Positions 32,429 through 40,525 of a stretch of 43,125 nt of DNA are shown in pieces; positions within the stretch are counted from its first letter, which is position 1, and each line of letters opens with the position of its first letter. This DNA comes from Szabonella alba (GTDB taxonomy: Bacteria > Pseudomonadota > Alphaproteobacteria > Rhodobacterales > Rhodobacteraceae). The translations under genes and the position numbers were made by a program. The DNA lies in NCBI RefSeq assembly GCF_016765775.1, contig NZ_JAESVN010000015.1:1-43125 (forward strand). The letters run 5' to 3'. The notes beneath the pieces were generated by a model. That model searched no databases. It had not been told where the DNA came from and saw nothing but the letters and a program-made list of their open reading frames with translations.

Positions 32429-33352
32429 ATGGCGCGAGTGGGGTTGGTCTTCGCGACAAGGCTGATGCTGGCAGTGGGGCTCTGCGCGCTGGTCTGGCAT
32501 CTGGCCGGGGGCGATGCAGCGGCAACGGCGCTGATCACCGCTGATCCGGTCTGGCTGGTGGCGGCGGCCTTTGCGCTGACCCTTCAGACCTGCGCCTGTG
32601 CTGCGCGCTGGCAGGTGACGGCGGCAGGACTGGGCATCACCCTGCCCCGGTCCGAAGCGCTGCGCGAATATTACCTGTCGCAACTTGTCAATCAATTGCT
32701 TCCGGGCGGCGTGCTGGGCGATGCCGGGCGCGCGATGCGGACACGCGGTGCAGCGGGCCTGATGGCCTCGGGTCAGGCTGTCGTGTTCGAGCGTCTGGCC
32801 GGACAGCTGGCGCTGCTGGCGGTTCTGGGGGTTGCCTTCGCCGCCACACTTTGGGCTCCGGGGGGGCTGGACTGGCCTGTTTGGGTGATGCAGCCGCTCC
32901 TCTGGGCAGCGGCGGCGGCGCTGATCCTGGTGACAGGCCTTTGGGCACTCCGCGGCCGTCTGCCCGCCGCTCTGCGCGCCCAAGGGGGTGCTTTCGCGCG
33001 CGCCGTCGCGGCACGCGGCGTCCTGCGGCAACAGCTGCTCCTCAGCGTCGTGGCGGCATTGTGCAACATCGCGGCATTCGGTTTCTGCGCCTGGGCCGTA
33101 GGGGCACCTCTGTCGCTGCCCGCCATGCTGGCGCTGGTGCCGTTGATCCTGTTGGCCATGGTCATCCCGCTGACCATCGCGGGCTGGGGCCTGCGCGAAG
33201 GTGCGGCGGTGGCGCTGCTGCCGCTTGCCGGGGTCAGCACGGGCGATGCTTTGGCAACCAGCATCGCCTTCGGCCTGATCTTTCTGGCATCCACCCTGCT
33301 TGGCGGAGCGGCTCTGGCGACCGTGCCGAGCCGACTCACGATGAAACCATAA
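32429..33352 (+). CDS. Lysylphosphatidylglycerol synthase TM-domain (UPF0104) protein
   Basis: A 307-residue multi-pass membrane protein of the flippase-like LPG_synthase_TM family. CAARWQVTAAGLGI, YYLSQLVNQLLPGGVLGDAGRA and MVIPLTIAGWGLREG are the conserved blocks. The soluble aminoacyl-transfer domain of MprF is absent, so it can only have the membrane role, probably flipping or handling a lipid made by the neighbouring enzymes. It starts four bases after the transferase stop, pointing to shared function. Confidence 0.85.
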   Translation: MARVGLVFATRLMLAVGLCALVWHLAGGDAAATALITADPVWLVAAAFALTLQTCACAARWQVTAAGLGITLPRSEALREYYLSQLVNQLLPGGVLGDAGRAMRTRGAAGLMASGQAVVFERLAGQLALLAVLGVAFAATLWAPGGLDWPVWVMQPLLWAAAAALILVTGLWALRGRLPAALRAQGGAFARAVAARGVLRQQLLLSVVAALCNIAAFGFCAWAVGAPLSLPAMLALVPLILLAMVIPLTIAGWGLREGAAVALLPLAGVSTGDALATSIAFGLIFLASTLLGGAALATVPSRLTMKP

Positions 33353-33454
33353 GCGACCGGGCGGCGTTGACGACTAATATTTTCTGATAACCGGTCATCC
33401 CCGCTTGCCAATCTGTCAAACCCGCTAGATTCCCTCTGTTACAAAGGAGAGACC

Positions 33455-34456
33455 ATGAACGATCTTCGCAGAATGACGCGGCGCGGGATGCTGGCCGCCG
33501 GCACCGTGGGGTTTGGCGCAGCGGCGCTGGGGCTTTCCGCAGGGCGCGCGGCGGCGCAGGCGCAGGCCGCGCTGCAACTGTCCTGGCTGCATTCAACCCA
33601 GTTCGCGGGCAGCTACATCGCACAAGACCGCGGGTTGTGGTCGCAGGGCGGGCTTGAGGTGTCACTGCTGCAGGGCGGGCCCAATGCGCCTGTAGAGCCG
33701 CCGGTGGTGGCGGGGACCGCGCTTGTCGGGATATCGGCCGCCGATTATACCGCCGCTGCGGTGGAACAGGGCGCGCCGTTCCGAATTCTTGGCGTCGCGA
33801 TGCAGAAAAATCCCTTTGTGATCGCCTCACTGCCCGGCAATCCGGTGAACGAACCGGCCCAGCTTGCGGGCAAGCGGATCGGGATGGCGCTGGCCAACAC
33901 GCCGGTCTTGCAGGCGCTGTGCACGTTGAACGGCGTGGACAGCGCCCGGATCGAGGTGATCCCGACGCAATATTCCCCCCAGCCCCTTCTGACGGGTGAG
34001 GTGGATTGCCTGCTGTGCTGGGAAACCGACCTGCCCGTGGCGATGACCATCGCAGGGGTCGACTCTGTGACGATGCTTATGGCCGATCACGGCTATGCGC
34101 TGCATTCGCAGACCTATATCGCCACCGACGACAGTCTGGCCAACCGCCGCGCTGAACTGGTGGCCCTGATCCGGGGGGAGGCGCAGGGCTGGCAGATCTA
34201 CCGCGAGGATATCGCAGCGGCGGCAGCGCTGACTCTGGCGATGTTCCCTGACGCAGGGCTTGACCTGCCGACGCAGCTTTTGCAGGCGGAACGCCAGGTG
34301 CCGCTGATGTTTTCCGATCTGACGGATGCCAACGGTTTCGGCTGGTGGACGGATGAGACGGTGGCCGCCAATATCGAGACGCTGGCGCTTTTGGGGCGCA
34401 AGGTCACGCCCGACCTATGGGATCGGTCGATCCTTGAGGAAGTCCATGGCGGCTGA
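33455..34456 (+). CDS. ABC transporter substrate-binding protein, NMT1/THI5-like (Tat-exported)
   Basis: A 333-residue binding protein with a likely twin-arginine signal (RRMTRRGMLAAG, hydrophobic core, cleavage near AAAQAQA). The mature part LQLSWLHSTQFAGSYIAQDRG is typical of the NMT1/THI5-like/SsuA group, whose ligands include pyrimidines, sulfonates and nitriles; LLCWETDLPVAM lies in the second lobe. AAAGGAGA precedes ATG 33455. The 102-base gap before it contains possible promoter elements (TTGACG near 33367 and the TAGATT region near 33426, not well spaced). No thiamine genes are near, so a pyrimidine substrate is not assured. Confidence 0.85.
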   Translation: MNDLRRMTRRGMLAAGTVGFGAAALGLSAGRAAAQAQAALQLSWLHSTQFAGSYIAQDRGLWSQGGLEVSLLQGGPNAPVEPPVVAGTALVGISAADYTAAAVEQGAPFRILGVAMQKNPFVIASLPGNPVNEPAQLAGKRIGMALANTPVLQALCTLNGVDSARIEVIPTQYSPQPLLTGEVDCLLCWETDLPVAMTIAGVDSVTMLMADHGYALHSQTYIATDDSLANRRAELVALIRGEAQGWQIYREDIAAAAALTLAMFPDAGLDLPTQLLQAERQVPLMFSDLTDANGFGWWTDETVAANIETLALLGRKVTPDLWDRSILEEVHGG

Positions 34457-35246
34457 CCGGACCCCGCCGCCGCGCATTGTCTGCGCGGGGCTTGCCAAGA
34501 CTTGGGAAGGGGGGCTTGCGGCCCTGCGGCCAACCAACCTGACCTTTGAGGCCGGGCAGACGACGGCACTGGTCGGACCGTCCGGCTGCGGCAAGTCCAC
34601 GCTGTTGCGCATGATCGCGGGGCTGGAAACACCCAGCGCCGGGACCGTCCTGATTGACGGCCAGCCGCCCGCGCAGCTGTTGCGTGCGGCGGGACTGTCG
34701 GTGGCGTTTCAGGATCCCTCGCTTTTGCCGTGGCGCACGGTGCGCGGCAATATCGAGCTTGCCCTGTCCCTGGCACGTCGTCCGGTGGACCGCCAGGCCA
34801 TTGATGATCTGATCGCCATGGTCGGGCTTGCAGGCTTTGCCGATACCCGCCCGGCGGAACTCTCGGGCGGGATGCGTCAGCGCGCGGCGATTGCCCGGGC
34901 GCTGGCGACCGAGCCGCGCCTTCTGCTTCTGGACGAACCCTTTGGTGCCGTGGACGAGATCACCCGCCAGCAGCTGGCCGAGGACCTGCCCGGGCTGTGG
35001 GAAGCGCGGGGAACCACCACCATCCTTGTCACCCATTCGGTGACCGAGGCGGTGATGCTGTCGGACCGCGTCATCGTCCTGTCCCCCCGACCGGCCGAAG
35101 TTGTGGCTGACATCGCCATTCCCCTGCCCCGCCCGCGCTTTGCGCAAGACGCGCGATCCGCCGAATTCGGACAGCTTGCCGATCAGGTGGTCGCAGCCCT
35201 GTCGCTGGGCCGCGCCCGCCATGACGGCCCCCTGGCCGCGCAATGA
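34446..35246 (+). CDS. ABC transporter ATP-binding protein (nitrate/sulfonate/taurine type)
   Basis: A 266-residue ATPase: Walker A GPSGCGKST (from residue 44), Q-loop VAFQDPSLLPWRTV, signature LSGGMRQRAAIARAL, Walker B LLLLDEPFGAVDE and the switch His in LVTHSVTEA. It belongs to the SsuB/TauB/ThiZ branch. Its ATG at 34446 lies 11 bases inside the receptor gene, with GAGGAAG before it. Confidence 0.92.
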   Translation: MAADRTPPPRIVCAGLAKTWEGGLAALRPTNLTFEAGQTTALVGPSGCGKSTLLRMIAGLETPSAGTVLIDGQPPAQLLRAAGLSVAFQDPSLLPWRTVRGNIELALSLARRPVDRQAIDDLIAMVGLAGFADTRPAELSGGMRQRAAIARALATEPRLLLLDEPFGAVDEITRQQLAEDLPGLWEARGTTTILVTHSVTEAVMLSDRVIVLSPRPAEVVADIAIPLPRPRFAQDARSAEFGQLADQVVAALSLGRARHDGPLAAQ

Positions 35247-36832
35247 TGGCCGCGTGGCGCGATCTGCCGGTGGTGCGGCCGGGTGACGGGCGGGTGACGC
35301 TGATCGGCCTTTTGCTGCTGCTTTTGGGGTGGGAAGCCTTGGCACGCAGCCTTGCCGACACCTATCTGCTGGCCGGGCCGGTGCAGATCCTGCGCTATCT
35401 GATGGAGGAGCGCGCGCTGATGGCCCGCGCCCTGACGGCCACGCTGGGCAACGCGCTTGCGGGCTTTGTGATCGGCAACCTTGCGGCGATCCTTCTGGCA
35501 GCCGTGGCACTGGTCTGGCCCCGCAGCCAGCGCATCGTGACTGGGGTGGCATTGGTGGTGTTTTGCCTGCCTCTGGTGGCAACCGGGCCGATCCTGCGGG
35601 TGATTTTCGGCCCCGGAGATGGCCCGCAGATCGTTCTGGCGGCCCTTGCCGTCTATTACACCACGCTGATCCCGCTGCTGGTCGGCCTGCGGGCGGCCCC
35701 CTCCGGCTGGCTGGACCTGATCCAGAGCTATGGGCGCGGGCGGCTGGCCACGCTGGTGCATGTCCGACTGCGGGTATCGCTGCCCTATCTGTTCGCGGGC
35801 TTGCAGATCGCGGCCCCCGCCGCCCTTCTTGGTGCGATGGTGGGAGAGTTTACCGGGGCCGAGCGGGGCCTCGGCGTTCTGACCGTGCGCGCGATGCGCG
35901 GGCTCGAGGTTGAGATGACCTGGGCGCTGGCAACCGTGGCCACGCTGGTGGCCGTGCTGGCCTATCTGGGCATCGGGGGGCTTGCGCGGATGGTCTTGCG
36001 CGATGCGCCGCCGATCCTTTTGGCCCCGCCGCGTGCCAGCCTGCCCTTCGGCACGGGGGCCCTGCGTCGGCTGGGCAGCGCGGCAGGGGTGCTGATGGCG
36101 GTGCTGGTTCTGTGGTGGGGCGGCATCGCGGCGCTTGGCCTCAACCCGTTCTTCGCCAAGGGTCCGCAGGACGTGCTGGCCACGCTGATCACGGACAGCG
36201 ATGCTGCCGCGACCCGCAGCCTTCTGGCGCAGGCGATGGCCGAGACGCTGATCCTGCTGCTGCCGGGCTATCTGGCAGGGCTTGCGGTCGGCGCGGGCTG
36301 TGCGGTTCTGTTCAGTCTGATGACCGTCGTGGCGGGGGTGGTGATGCCCCTGGCCATTGCGCTGCGGTCGGTGCCGATCGTGACCACCGCGCCGCTGGTG
36401 GTCCTGTTACTGGGGCGGGGGGCGACCGGAACGATCACGCTGGTGGCCATCATGGTGTTCTTTCCCACGCTTGTCGCCTGCCTGCACGGGTTGCGTCAGG
36501 CACCCGGTCAGGTGATGGATGTGTTCGACAGCTATGGCGCCTCGTCCATGCAACGCCTGATCCGGGTGCGCATCCCGGCCATGCTGCCCGCCCTTTTCGC
36601 CGCCGCGCGTATGGCGGTTCCGGCGGCGGTGTTGGCGGTGACTGTGGTCGAATGGCTGGCAACCGGGCTTGGCATCGGCACCCTGATGGCCCGCGCGGCA
36701 TCGGTATCGGACTATAACCTGTTGTGGAGTGTGGTCGCCCTTGTCGCCACGCTGTCGGCACTGGGCTATGCTGCGGTTGGTGCAGTGGAGACCCGCGTCC
36801 TGCGCCGCTATGCACCGGAGCAGCTGGCATGA
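35243..36832 (+). CDS. ABC transporter permease, two fused permease domains
   Basis: A 529-residue protein carrying two BPD-type permease domains in tandem (about residues 60-255 and 300-520), each with the ATPase-contact loop: GWLDLIQSYGRGRLATLVHVR in the first, QVMDVFDSYGASSMQRLIRV in the second. Most SsuC/ThiX-type importers use two copies of one single-domain permease, so this is a duplicated and fused form. The start overlaps the ATPase stop (ATGA). Confidence 0.9.
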   Translation: MMAAWRDLPVVRPGDGRVTLIGLLLLLLGWEALARSLADTYLLAGPVQILRYLMEERALMARALTATLGNALAGFVIGNLAAILLAAVALVWPRSQRIVTGVALVVFCLPLVATGPILRVIFGPGDGPQIVLAALAVYYTTLIPLLVGLRAAPSGWLDLIQSYGRGRLATLVHVRLRVSLPYLFAGLQIAAPAALLGAMVGEFTGAERGLGVLTVRAMRGLEVEMTWALATVATLVAVLAYLGIGGLARMVLRDAPPILLAPPRASLPFGTGALRRLGSAAGVLMAVLVLWWGGIAALGLNPFFAKGPQDVLATLITDSDAAATRSLLAQAMAETLILLLPGYLAGLAVGAGCAVLFSLMTVVAGVVMPLAIALRSVPIVTTAPLVVLLLGRGATGTITLVAIMVFFPTLVACLHGLRQAPGQVMDVFDSYGASSMQRLIRVRIPAMLPALFAAARMAVPAAVLAVTVVEWLATGLGIGTLMARAASVSDYNLLWSVVALVATLSALGYAAVGAVETRVLRRYAPEQLA

Positions 36833-37893
36833 CCGTCCCTCCCCTGACCCCTGCCGCCTTTGCCATTCCCGGCGAAATCACCACGCTGACGGGGGGTTAC
36901 ATCTACGAGCGCCAGCTTCTGGAAGGCCTGCGCGCCCAAGGCCGCCGGGTTGACCATCTGCAACTGGGCGGCAGCTTTCCAACACCCACGCCCGCCGATA
37001 TGGCGGACGCGGCGGCACAGCTTCTGGCGCTGCCCCCCGACCAGCCGTTGATCCTGGATGGCCTTGTGTTCGGGTCGATTGACACGGGCATCCTTGCCCG
37101 GATGGCCGCCCCGATCATCGCGATGATCCACCACCCTCTGGCGCATGAAAGCGCCCTTTCGCCCGATCTGCGCGCACATCTTCTGCGGACCGAACGGGAC
37201 AACCTGACCCACACCGCCCATGTTCTGGTGCCAAGCCCGCATACGGCAGCCCTGCTGGTATCGGACTATGGCGTGACGCGGGACCGCATCACCATCGCCC
37301 GCCCCGGCACCGACCGGCCGTCGCTGCCCCGCGCAACTCAAGGCACCGATCCGCCGCTGATCCTGTCGGTGGGCATCCAGCACCCGCGCAAGGGGCATGA
37401 CATCCTCCTGCGTGCCTTGGCACGGCTGACAAACCGCCATTGGCAGGCGGTGATCGTCGGCTCACGCTATGACGCGGCCCATGCAGAAGACCTTGACCGG
37501 CTGCATGCCCGGCTTGGCCTTGGCGCGCAGGTGCGCCTTGCGGGCCGCGTGCCTGCCGATGCGCTGGCGTCGCTCTACCAGAGTGCCACGATCTTTGCGC
37601 TGGCGACACGCTATGAAGGCTACGGCATCGTCTTTGACGAGGCGATGGCCTGGGGCCTGCCCATCGTCACCTGCCGCACCGGTGCCGTTCCGGATACCGT
37701 TCCTGCGAGCGTCGGTCTGCTTGCTGCCCCCGACGACCCCGCCGCCTTTGCGGATTCTCTGGACCTGATGCTGACCAATGCCACGCTGCGGCAGGACATG
37801 GCCCGCGCCTCGGCCCTGGTCGGCGCGGCCTTGCCGGGTTGGTACGATACCGCCCGGCTGGCGGGCGAGGTCCTGGACCAGATCGGCCTGTGA
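36829..37893 (+). CDS. Glycosyltransferase family 4 (GT-B fold)
   Basis: A 354-residue retaining GT-B glycosyltransferase. The N-terminal GGYIYERQLLEGLRAQG is the acceptor-side motif, VGIQHPRKGHDILLRAL opens the nucleotide-sugar domain, and the E263-x7-E271 motif lies in RYEGYGIVFDEAMAWGLP. The start overlaps the permease stop (ATGA), so it is read from the same transcript as the ABC importer. It could glycosylate the lipid or acceptor handled by the upstream enzymes. The longer frame starting at 36724 is an artefact of overlap. Confidence 0.9.
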   Translation: MTVPPLTPAAFAIPGEITTLTGGYIYERQLLEGLRAQGRRVDHLQLGGSFPTPTPADMADAAAQLLALPPDQPLILDGLVFGSIDTGILARMAAPIIAMIHHPLAHESALSPDLRAHLLRTERDNLTHTAHVLVPSPHTAALLVSDYGVTRDRITIARPGTDRPSLPRATQGTDPPLILSVGIQHPRKGHDILLRALARLTNRHWQAVIVGSRYDAAHAEDLDRLHARLGLGAQVRLAGRVPADALASLYQSATIFALATRYEGYGIVFDEAMAWGLPIVTCRTGAVPDTVPASVGLLAAPDDPAAFADSLDLMLTNATLRQDMARASALVGAALPGWYDTARLAGEVLDQIGL

Positions 37894-38316
37894 CTCGTCG
37901 CTCCCAAATCAGGCAATATTGGCAAGGCACAGCAGGGTGACACGGTATTGCGGATGTATCGGTTCCGGAGATACGTCGGTTCAGTCTTCACTATTCAGTT
38001 GGGACAAGCATGGCAGAAAGGTGTCGCGCCCTGCCCGATCAGGCCGGATGACAAACCTTGGAAACGCCATGGGCGGGGATCTCAATCCCCCATGCACGCC
38101 TTGCCTTGCAGCAACCGAGACTGCTCGATGAACCCGGAACCCGGAACCCGGGCTGCACCAGCCTGAAATCTATGCCGCATGCCAGAGCGCAGCGGGACGC
38201 CACAGGGTCGGCCATGACAATCTGTTCCACAGCGCGCTTGACCTGTAGCATGTTGTCACCGATGCCCGGGATCCTGCGCCGGATCTGGCCGGGCCTTGTT
38301 GCGAAGGGAAGCTAGG
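37894..38316. other. 423-base gap with hairpin and short tandem repeat
   Basis: No gene recognised. GGGGAT-CTCA-ATCCCC (38075-38090) is a perfect hairpin whose outer bases CATG...CATG (38068-38094) extend it, but no T-run follows. AACCCGG is repeated three times in tandem at 38131-38151. AAGGGA near 38304 is the ribosome-binding site of the following dgkA. Confidence 0.4.
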
Positions 38317-38712
38317 ATGATGCAAGGCAGAGATACCAGCCAGAGAAAGATCATCCCGCCGAGGGGGGGGCTTTTGCATATCGTCGATGCCGCAGGCTAC
38401 TCGCTCGCTGGCCTGCGCAGGCTTTGGCAGGAGACGGCGACCAAGCTGGAAATTCTGGGAATGGCGTTGGCCGCAGTGGCCTTCTTGCTTCGCGGGGCAG
38501 ATGTCTGGCACTGGCTGGTCGCTGCAGGGCTGTTCGCCCTTGTGCTGGCCGTCGAAGCCTTGAACACCGCGCTTGAGGTGTTGACCGATCGCATTTCGCC
38601 CGAATGGTCTGCAATGGCGCGCGATGCCAAAGACCTTGGATCACTGGCTGTGGGGCTGATGCTCATGGTCACTGGTGGGTTTGTTCTTGCGGTCACGGCG
38701 GGCATGGTGTGA
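38317..38712 (+). CDS. dgkA: Diacylglycerol kinase (DgkA, prokaryotic type)
   Basis: A 131-residue small membrane kinase that phosphorylates diacylglycerol to phosphatidic acid. The family core is clear: VE80ALNTALE87VLTD91RIS, then ARDAK105D106LGSLAVGL, with three hydrophobic segments. Family members recycle the diacylglycerol produced when phospholipid head groups are transferred to periplasmic glycans or lipid A. The nearby LtaS/EptA-like gene would produce exactly that by-product. ATG 38317 follows AAGGGA by seven bases. Confidence 0.9.
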   Translation: MMQGRDTSQRKIIPPRGGLLHIVDAAGYSLAGLRRLWQETATKLEILGMALAAVAFLLRGADVWHWLVAAGLFALVLAVEALNTALEVLTDRISPEWSAMARDAKDLGSLAVGLMLMVTGGFVLAVTAGMV

Positions 38713-38800
38713 CGAAAGCGGGAGGCGGACCTCCGGAACGCAGACGAAGATTATTTGCCCCATATCGAAAGCCTGCCAAGGATCGAAGGTGTTCCCAGCT
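38713..38800. other. Short noncoding stretch after dgkA
   Basis: No gene or clear terminator recognised between dgkA and the ISL3 remnant; GCGGGAGGCGGACCTCCGG (38730-38748) can fold weakly. Confidence 0.3.
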
Positions 38801-39174
38801 TGCGCTGCCATAGTCGCCGTTGCGGTCGCGGGTGACCACGTCCACCTGCGAATGGGCGCGCAGCCATTTTTGACCGTGACAGGCCCGCGATCTGCGCAAC
38901 TGGTCGATCACCCAGCATTGTGCCAGATCGCAAATCAGCGTGCCGTAGCGCTGGCGCTTCCGCCATGCCCAGTCATCAATGCCGATGATCGGCGCTTAAG
39001 CCACGCCTCAGGCCTCCCATGATTGAGGCTTCGCAGGAACGTATCCCTGCTCACGGACAGCAGAAGCCGCCGCCCGGGTGCATGTGCTGCACGTCGGCCC
39101 AGTGCCAGCGCAAGGTGGCGGATCAATCCCTGCAAGCGGACCCTTCGCCGCCAAAACTGAGCCAGAGCCGGTTC
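38801..39174 (-). pseudogene. ISL3-family transposase remnant
   Basis: On the minus strand, GIDDWAWRKRQRYGTLICD and HSQVDVVTRDRNGDYGSA give the first and second catalytic Asp regions of ISL3-family transposases. Upstream, in a different frame and separated by a stop, SVSRDTFLRSL matches the segment preceding them. Both ends of the element and the catalytic Glu are absent. The remnant lies directly upstream of the cas6e relic, so the insertion or a later deletion probably removed the rest of the cas operon. Confidence 0.78.
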
Positions 39175-39291
39175 TGCGTGCCGATTGACACTTGGTGAAG
39201 GGCATCGCTGGCCCATTATCACCAGTTGTTTTCCAAAGCTGCAAGTGTCCTTGATGATACCCGTGGAAACCCGGATCATGACGGTCGGCGC

Positions 39292-39628
39292 ATGGATGCG
39301 CAGCACCGGCTGATCTGGGCGGCCTTTGCCGGTGATCCCGATGCATGGCGCGATTTTCTGTGGCGTGAGATGGGGCAGGGGGGCCGGTGCGGCATGGCCG
39401 GAAGGGCAGGGTACAAGGGCGGGCTTTCGGGTCTTGCAGGCCGAAGTGTCAACCTTCCGCGTGATGGAACCGCCGAGCAAGGGGCGTCCGCGTCCCCGGT
39501 TCGGTGTGCTGGATCTGGAGGGTCGGATTGAAATCACGGATCCTGTGGCTTTTCTGCCGAAACTGCTGCAGGGGTTCGGGCGGGCCAAGGCCTTTGGCTG
39601 TGGATTGATGGTGATCACGCGCGCTTGA
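39292..39628 (+). pseudogene. cas6e: Type I-E CRISPR processing endonuclease Cas6e, internally deleted
   Basis: Two parts of Cas6e (CasE/Cse3) are recognisable. The N-terminal part, 39292-39381, reads MDAQHRLIWAAFAGDPDAWR and DFLWREMGQG; it matches the HRLLWxLF...RDFLWR block, including a His (39304) at the place of the catalytic His. The C-terminal part, from about 39389 in the next frame, reads GFRVLQAEV, FGVLDLEGRIEITDPVAF, and GFGRAKAFGCGLMVITRA to the stop, matching the family's G-x-L-x-VTDP...GIGRAKAFGCGLL end. About 100 residues between them are missing and the frame changes, so no enzyme can be made. The natural C-terminus and stop are intact; TTGACA for the next gene overlaps the stop. 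Confidence 0.8.
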
Positions 39629-39670
39629 CAGGATATGACGCGTATATACCATGCGCATGATATATGGAGA
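39625..39670 (+). promoter_or_regulatory. ccdAB promoter/operator
   Basis: TTGACA at 39625-39630 overlaps the cas6e stop and may be a -35 element; no good -10 lies at the ideal distance. The near-perfect palindrome TATACCATGCGCATGATATA (39645-39664) with core CATGCGCATG is a likely autoregulatory operator, since CcdA-CcdB complexes repress their own promoter. GGAGA (39666-39670) is the ribosome-binding site for ccdA. Confidence 0.5.
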
Positions 39671-39676
39671 CATGAC

Positions 39677-39913
39677 ATGGACGCATCCCGGGCAATCAAG
39701 AAACCGACCAATCTGACGCTGGACTCCGCCCTTCTGGAAGAGGCGCGGGAACTGGGCCTGAACCTGTCGGCGGCGGCTGAACAGGGACTGCGGGCCGCCG
39801 TGGCGGAGGCGCGGGCCGCACACTGGCTCAAGGAAAATGCGGCTGCGCTTGCCAGTTCAAACGATTGGGTGCAGGCGAACGGCTTGCCTCTGGCCCGGCA
39901 TCGGCCGTTCTGA
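39677..39913 (+). CDS. ccdA: Type II antitoxin CcdA
   Basis: A 78-residue CcdA-family antitoxin. The N-terminal ribbon-helix-helix (KKPTNLTLDSALLEEARELG, NLSAAAEQGL) binds DNA, and the C-terminal tail AAHWLKENAAALASSNDWVQ with N-G-L-P-L neutralises CcdB. ATG 39677 is in frame and follows GGAGA; another ATG at 39672 is out of frame. The stop TGA shares its A with the ccdB ATG. The pair lies exactly between the end of cas6e and the start of cas1. Confidence 0.92.
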   Translation: MDASRAIKKPTNLTLDSALLEEARELGLNLSAAAEQGLRAAVAEARAAHWLKENAAALASSNDWVQANGLPLARHRPF

Positions 39914-40212
39914 TGGCCCGGTTCGAGGCGTGGCCGAATTCAGACGGGCCGGGTTGGCTGCTGGACGTGCAGACTGATCTTTTGTGCGACCTCGCCACGC
40001 GGGTGGTTGTGCCGCTGATCCCCCTTGCACAGGCCCCGCGTCCGGCGGCGCGGTTGAACCCGGTGCTGAAGGTTGAGGGCGCCGATCACGCGATGGTTTC
40101 GCAATTTCTGGCGGCGGTTCCGGTTTCGGTCCTGCATGGAGAGCCGGTAAGCCTTGCCGGGCAGGAACAGATCATCACCAATGCGCTCGACTTGTTGCTG
40201 ACCGGTGTCTGA
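39913..40212 (+). CDS. ccdB: Type II toxin CcdB
   Basis: A 99-residue CcdB-family toxin, a gyrase poison. MARFEAWPNSDGPGWLLDVQ, LATRVVVPLIPL, LNPVLKVEG and the C-terminal ITNALDLLLTGV follow the family; the final hydrophobic residues contact gyrase in the known F-plasmid toxin. It is intact and translationally coupled to ccdA, so the module is probably active although the cas genes on both sides are broken. Confidence 0.92.
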   Translation: MARFEAWPNSDGPGWLLDVQTDLLCDLATRVVVPLIPLAQAPRPAARLNPVLKVEGADHAMVSQFLAAVPVSVLHGEPVSLAGQEQIITNALDLLLTGV

Positions 40213-40292
40213 TCCCTGCCGAACACGGCACCGGGCCGTCGGTGACAGTCGCGGCTCCCGCCGCGCCAGTCACTGTCTGATGGGCCTCGCCG

Positions 40293-40457
40293 ATGTCTGT
40301 AACGCCCGGTCTGCCGCCGCCCCGACCGATCCTATGGAAAGACCGTGCTGCGATGGTCTTTGTGAAACATGCGCAGCTTGATGTAGATGACGGTTGTTTT
40401 GTCGCCATAGATGCTAATGCGGTCAGGCCCGTGATTTCGATTGGCGGGGTCACCTGA
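40293..40457 (+). pseudogene. cas1: Type I-E Cas1, N-terminal fragment
   Basis: ATG 40293 opens a frame beginning MSVTPGLPPPRPILWKDR and continuing AAMVFVKHAQLDVDDGCFV, then AIDANAVRPVISIGGVT before TGA. It matches the start of type I-E Cas1 (L-P-x-P-x-P-I-x-x-K-D-R, QxDVxDGxFV, GVRTHIPVGG), including the natural initiation point. The protein stops after 54 of about 300 residues; the metal-binding Glu/His/Asp residues are all absent. The IS21-type end follows 68 bases later. Only 80 bases separate it from ccdB. Confidence 0.82.
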
Positions 40458-40525
40458 CGTTCAGAAGTCCTATGTTGATCACTCCGTTGCCCCCAATCGC
40501 TTACCGCGCGGGAGAAGGGTCACAT

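Noticed and set aside
31262-33031. A 589-codon minus-strand open frame opposite the membrane transferase and UPF0104 genes
   Set aside because: Low-complexity Arg/Gln-rich translation with no family match, antisense to convincing genes.
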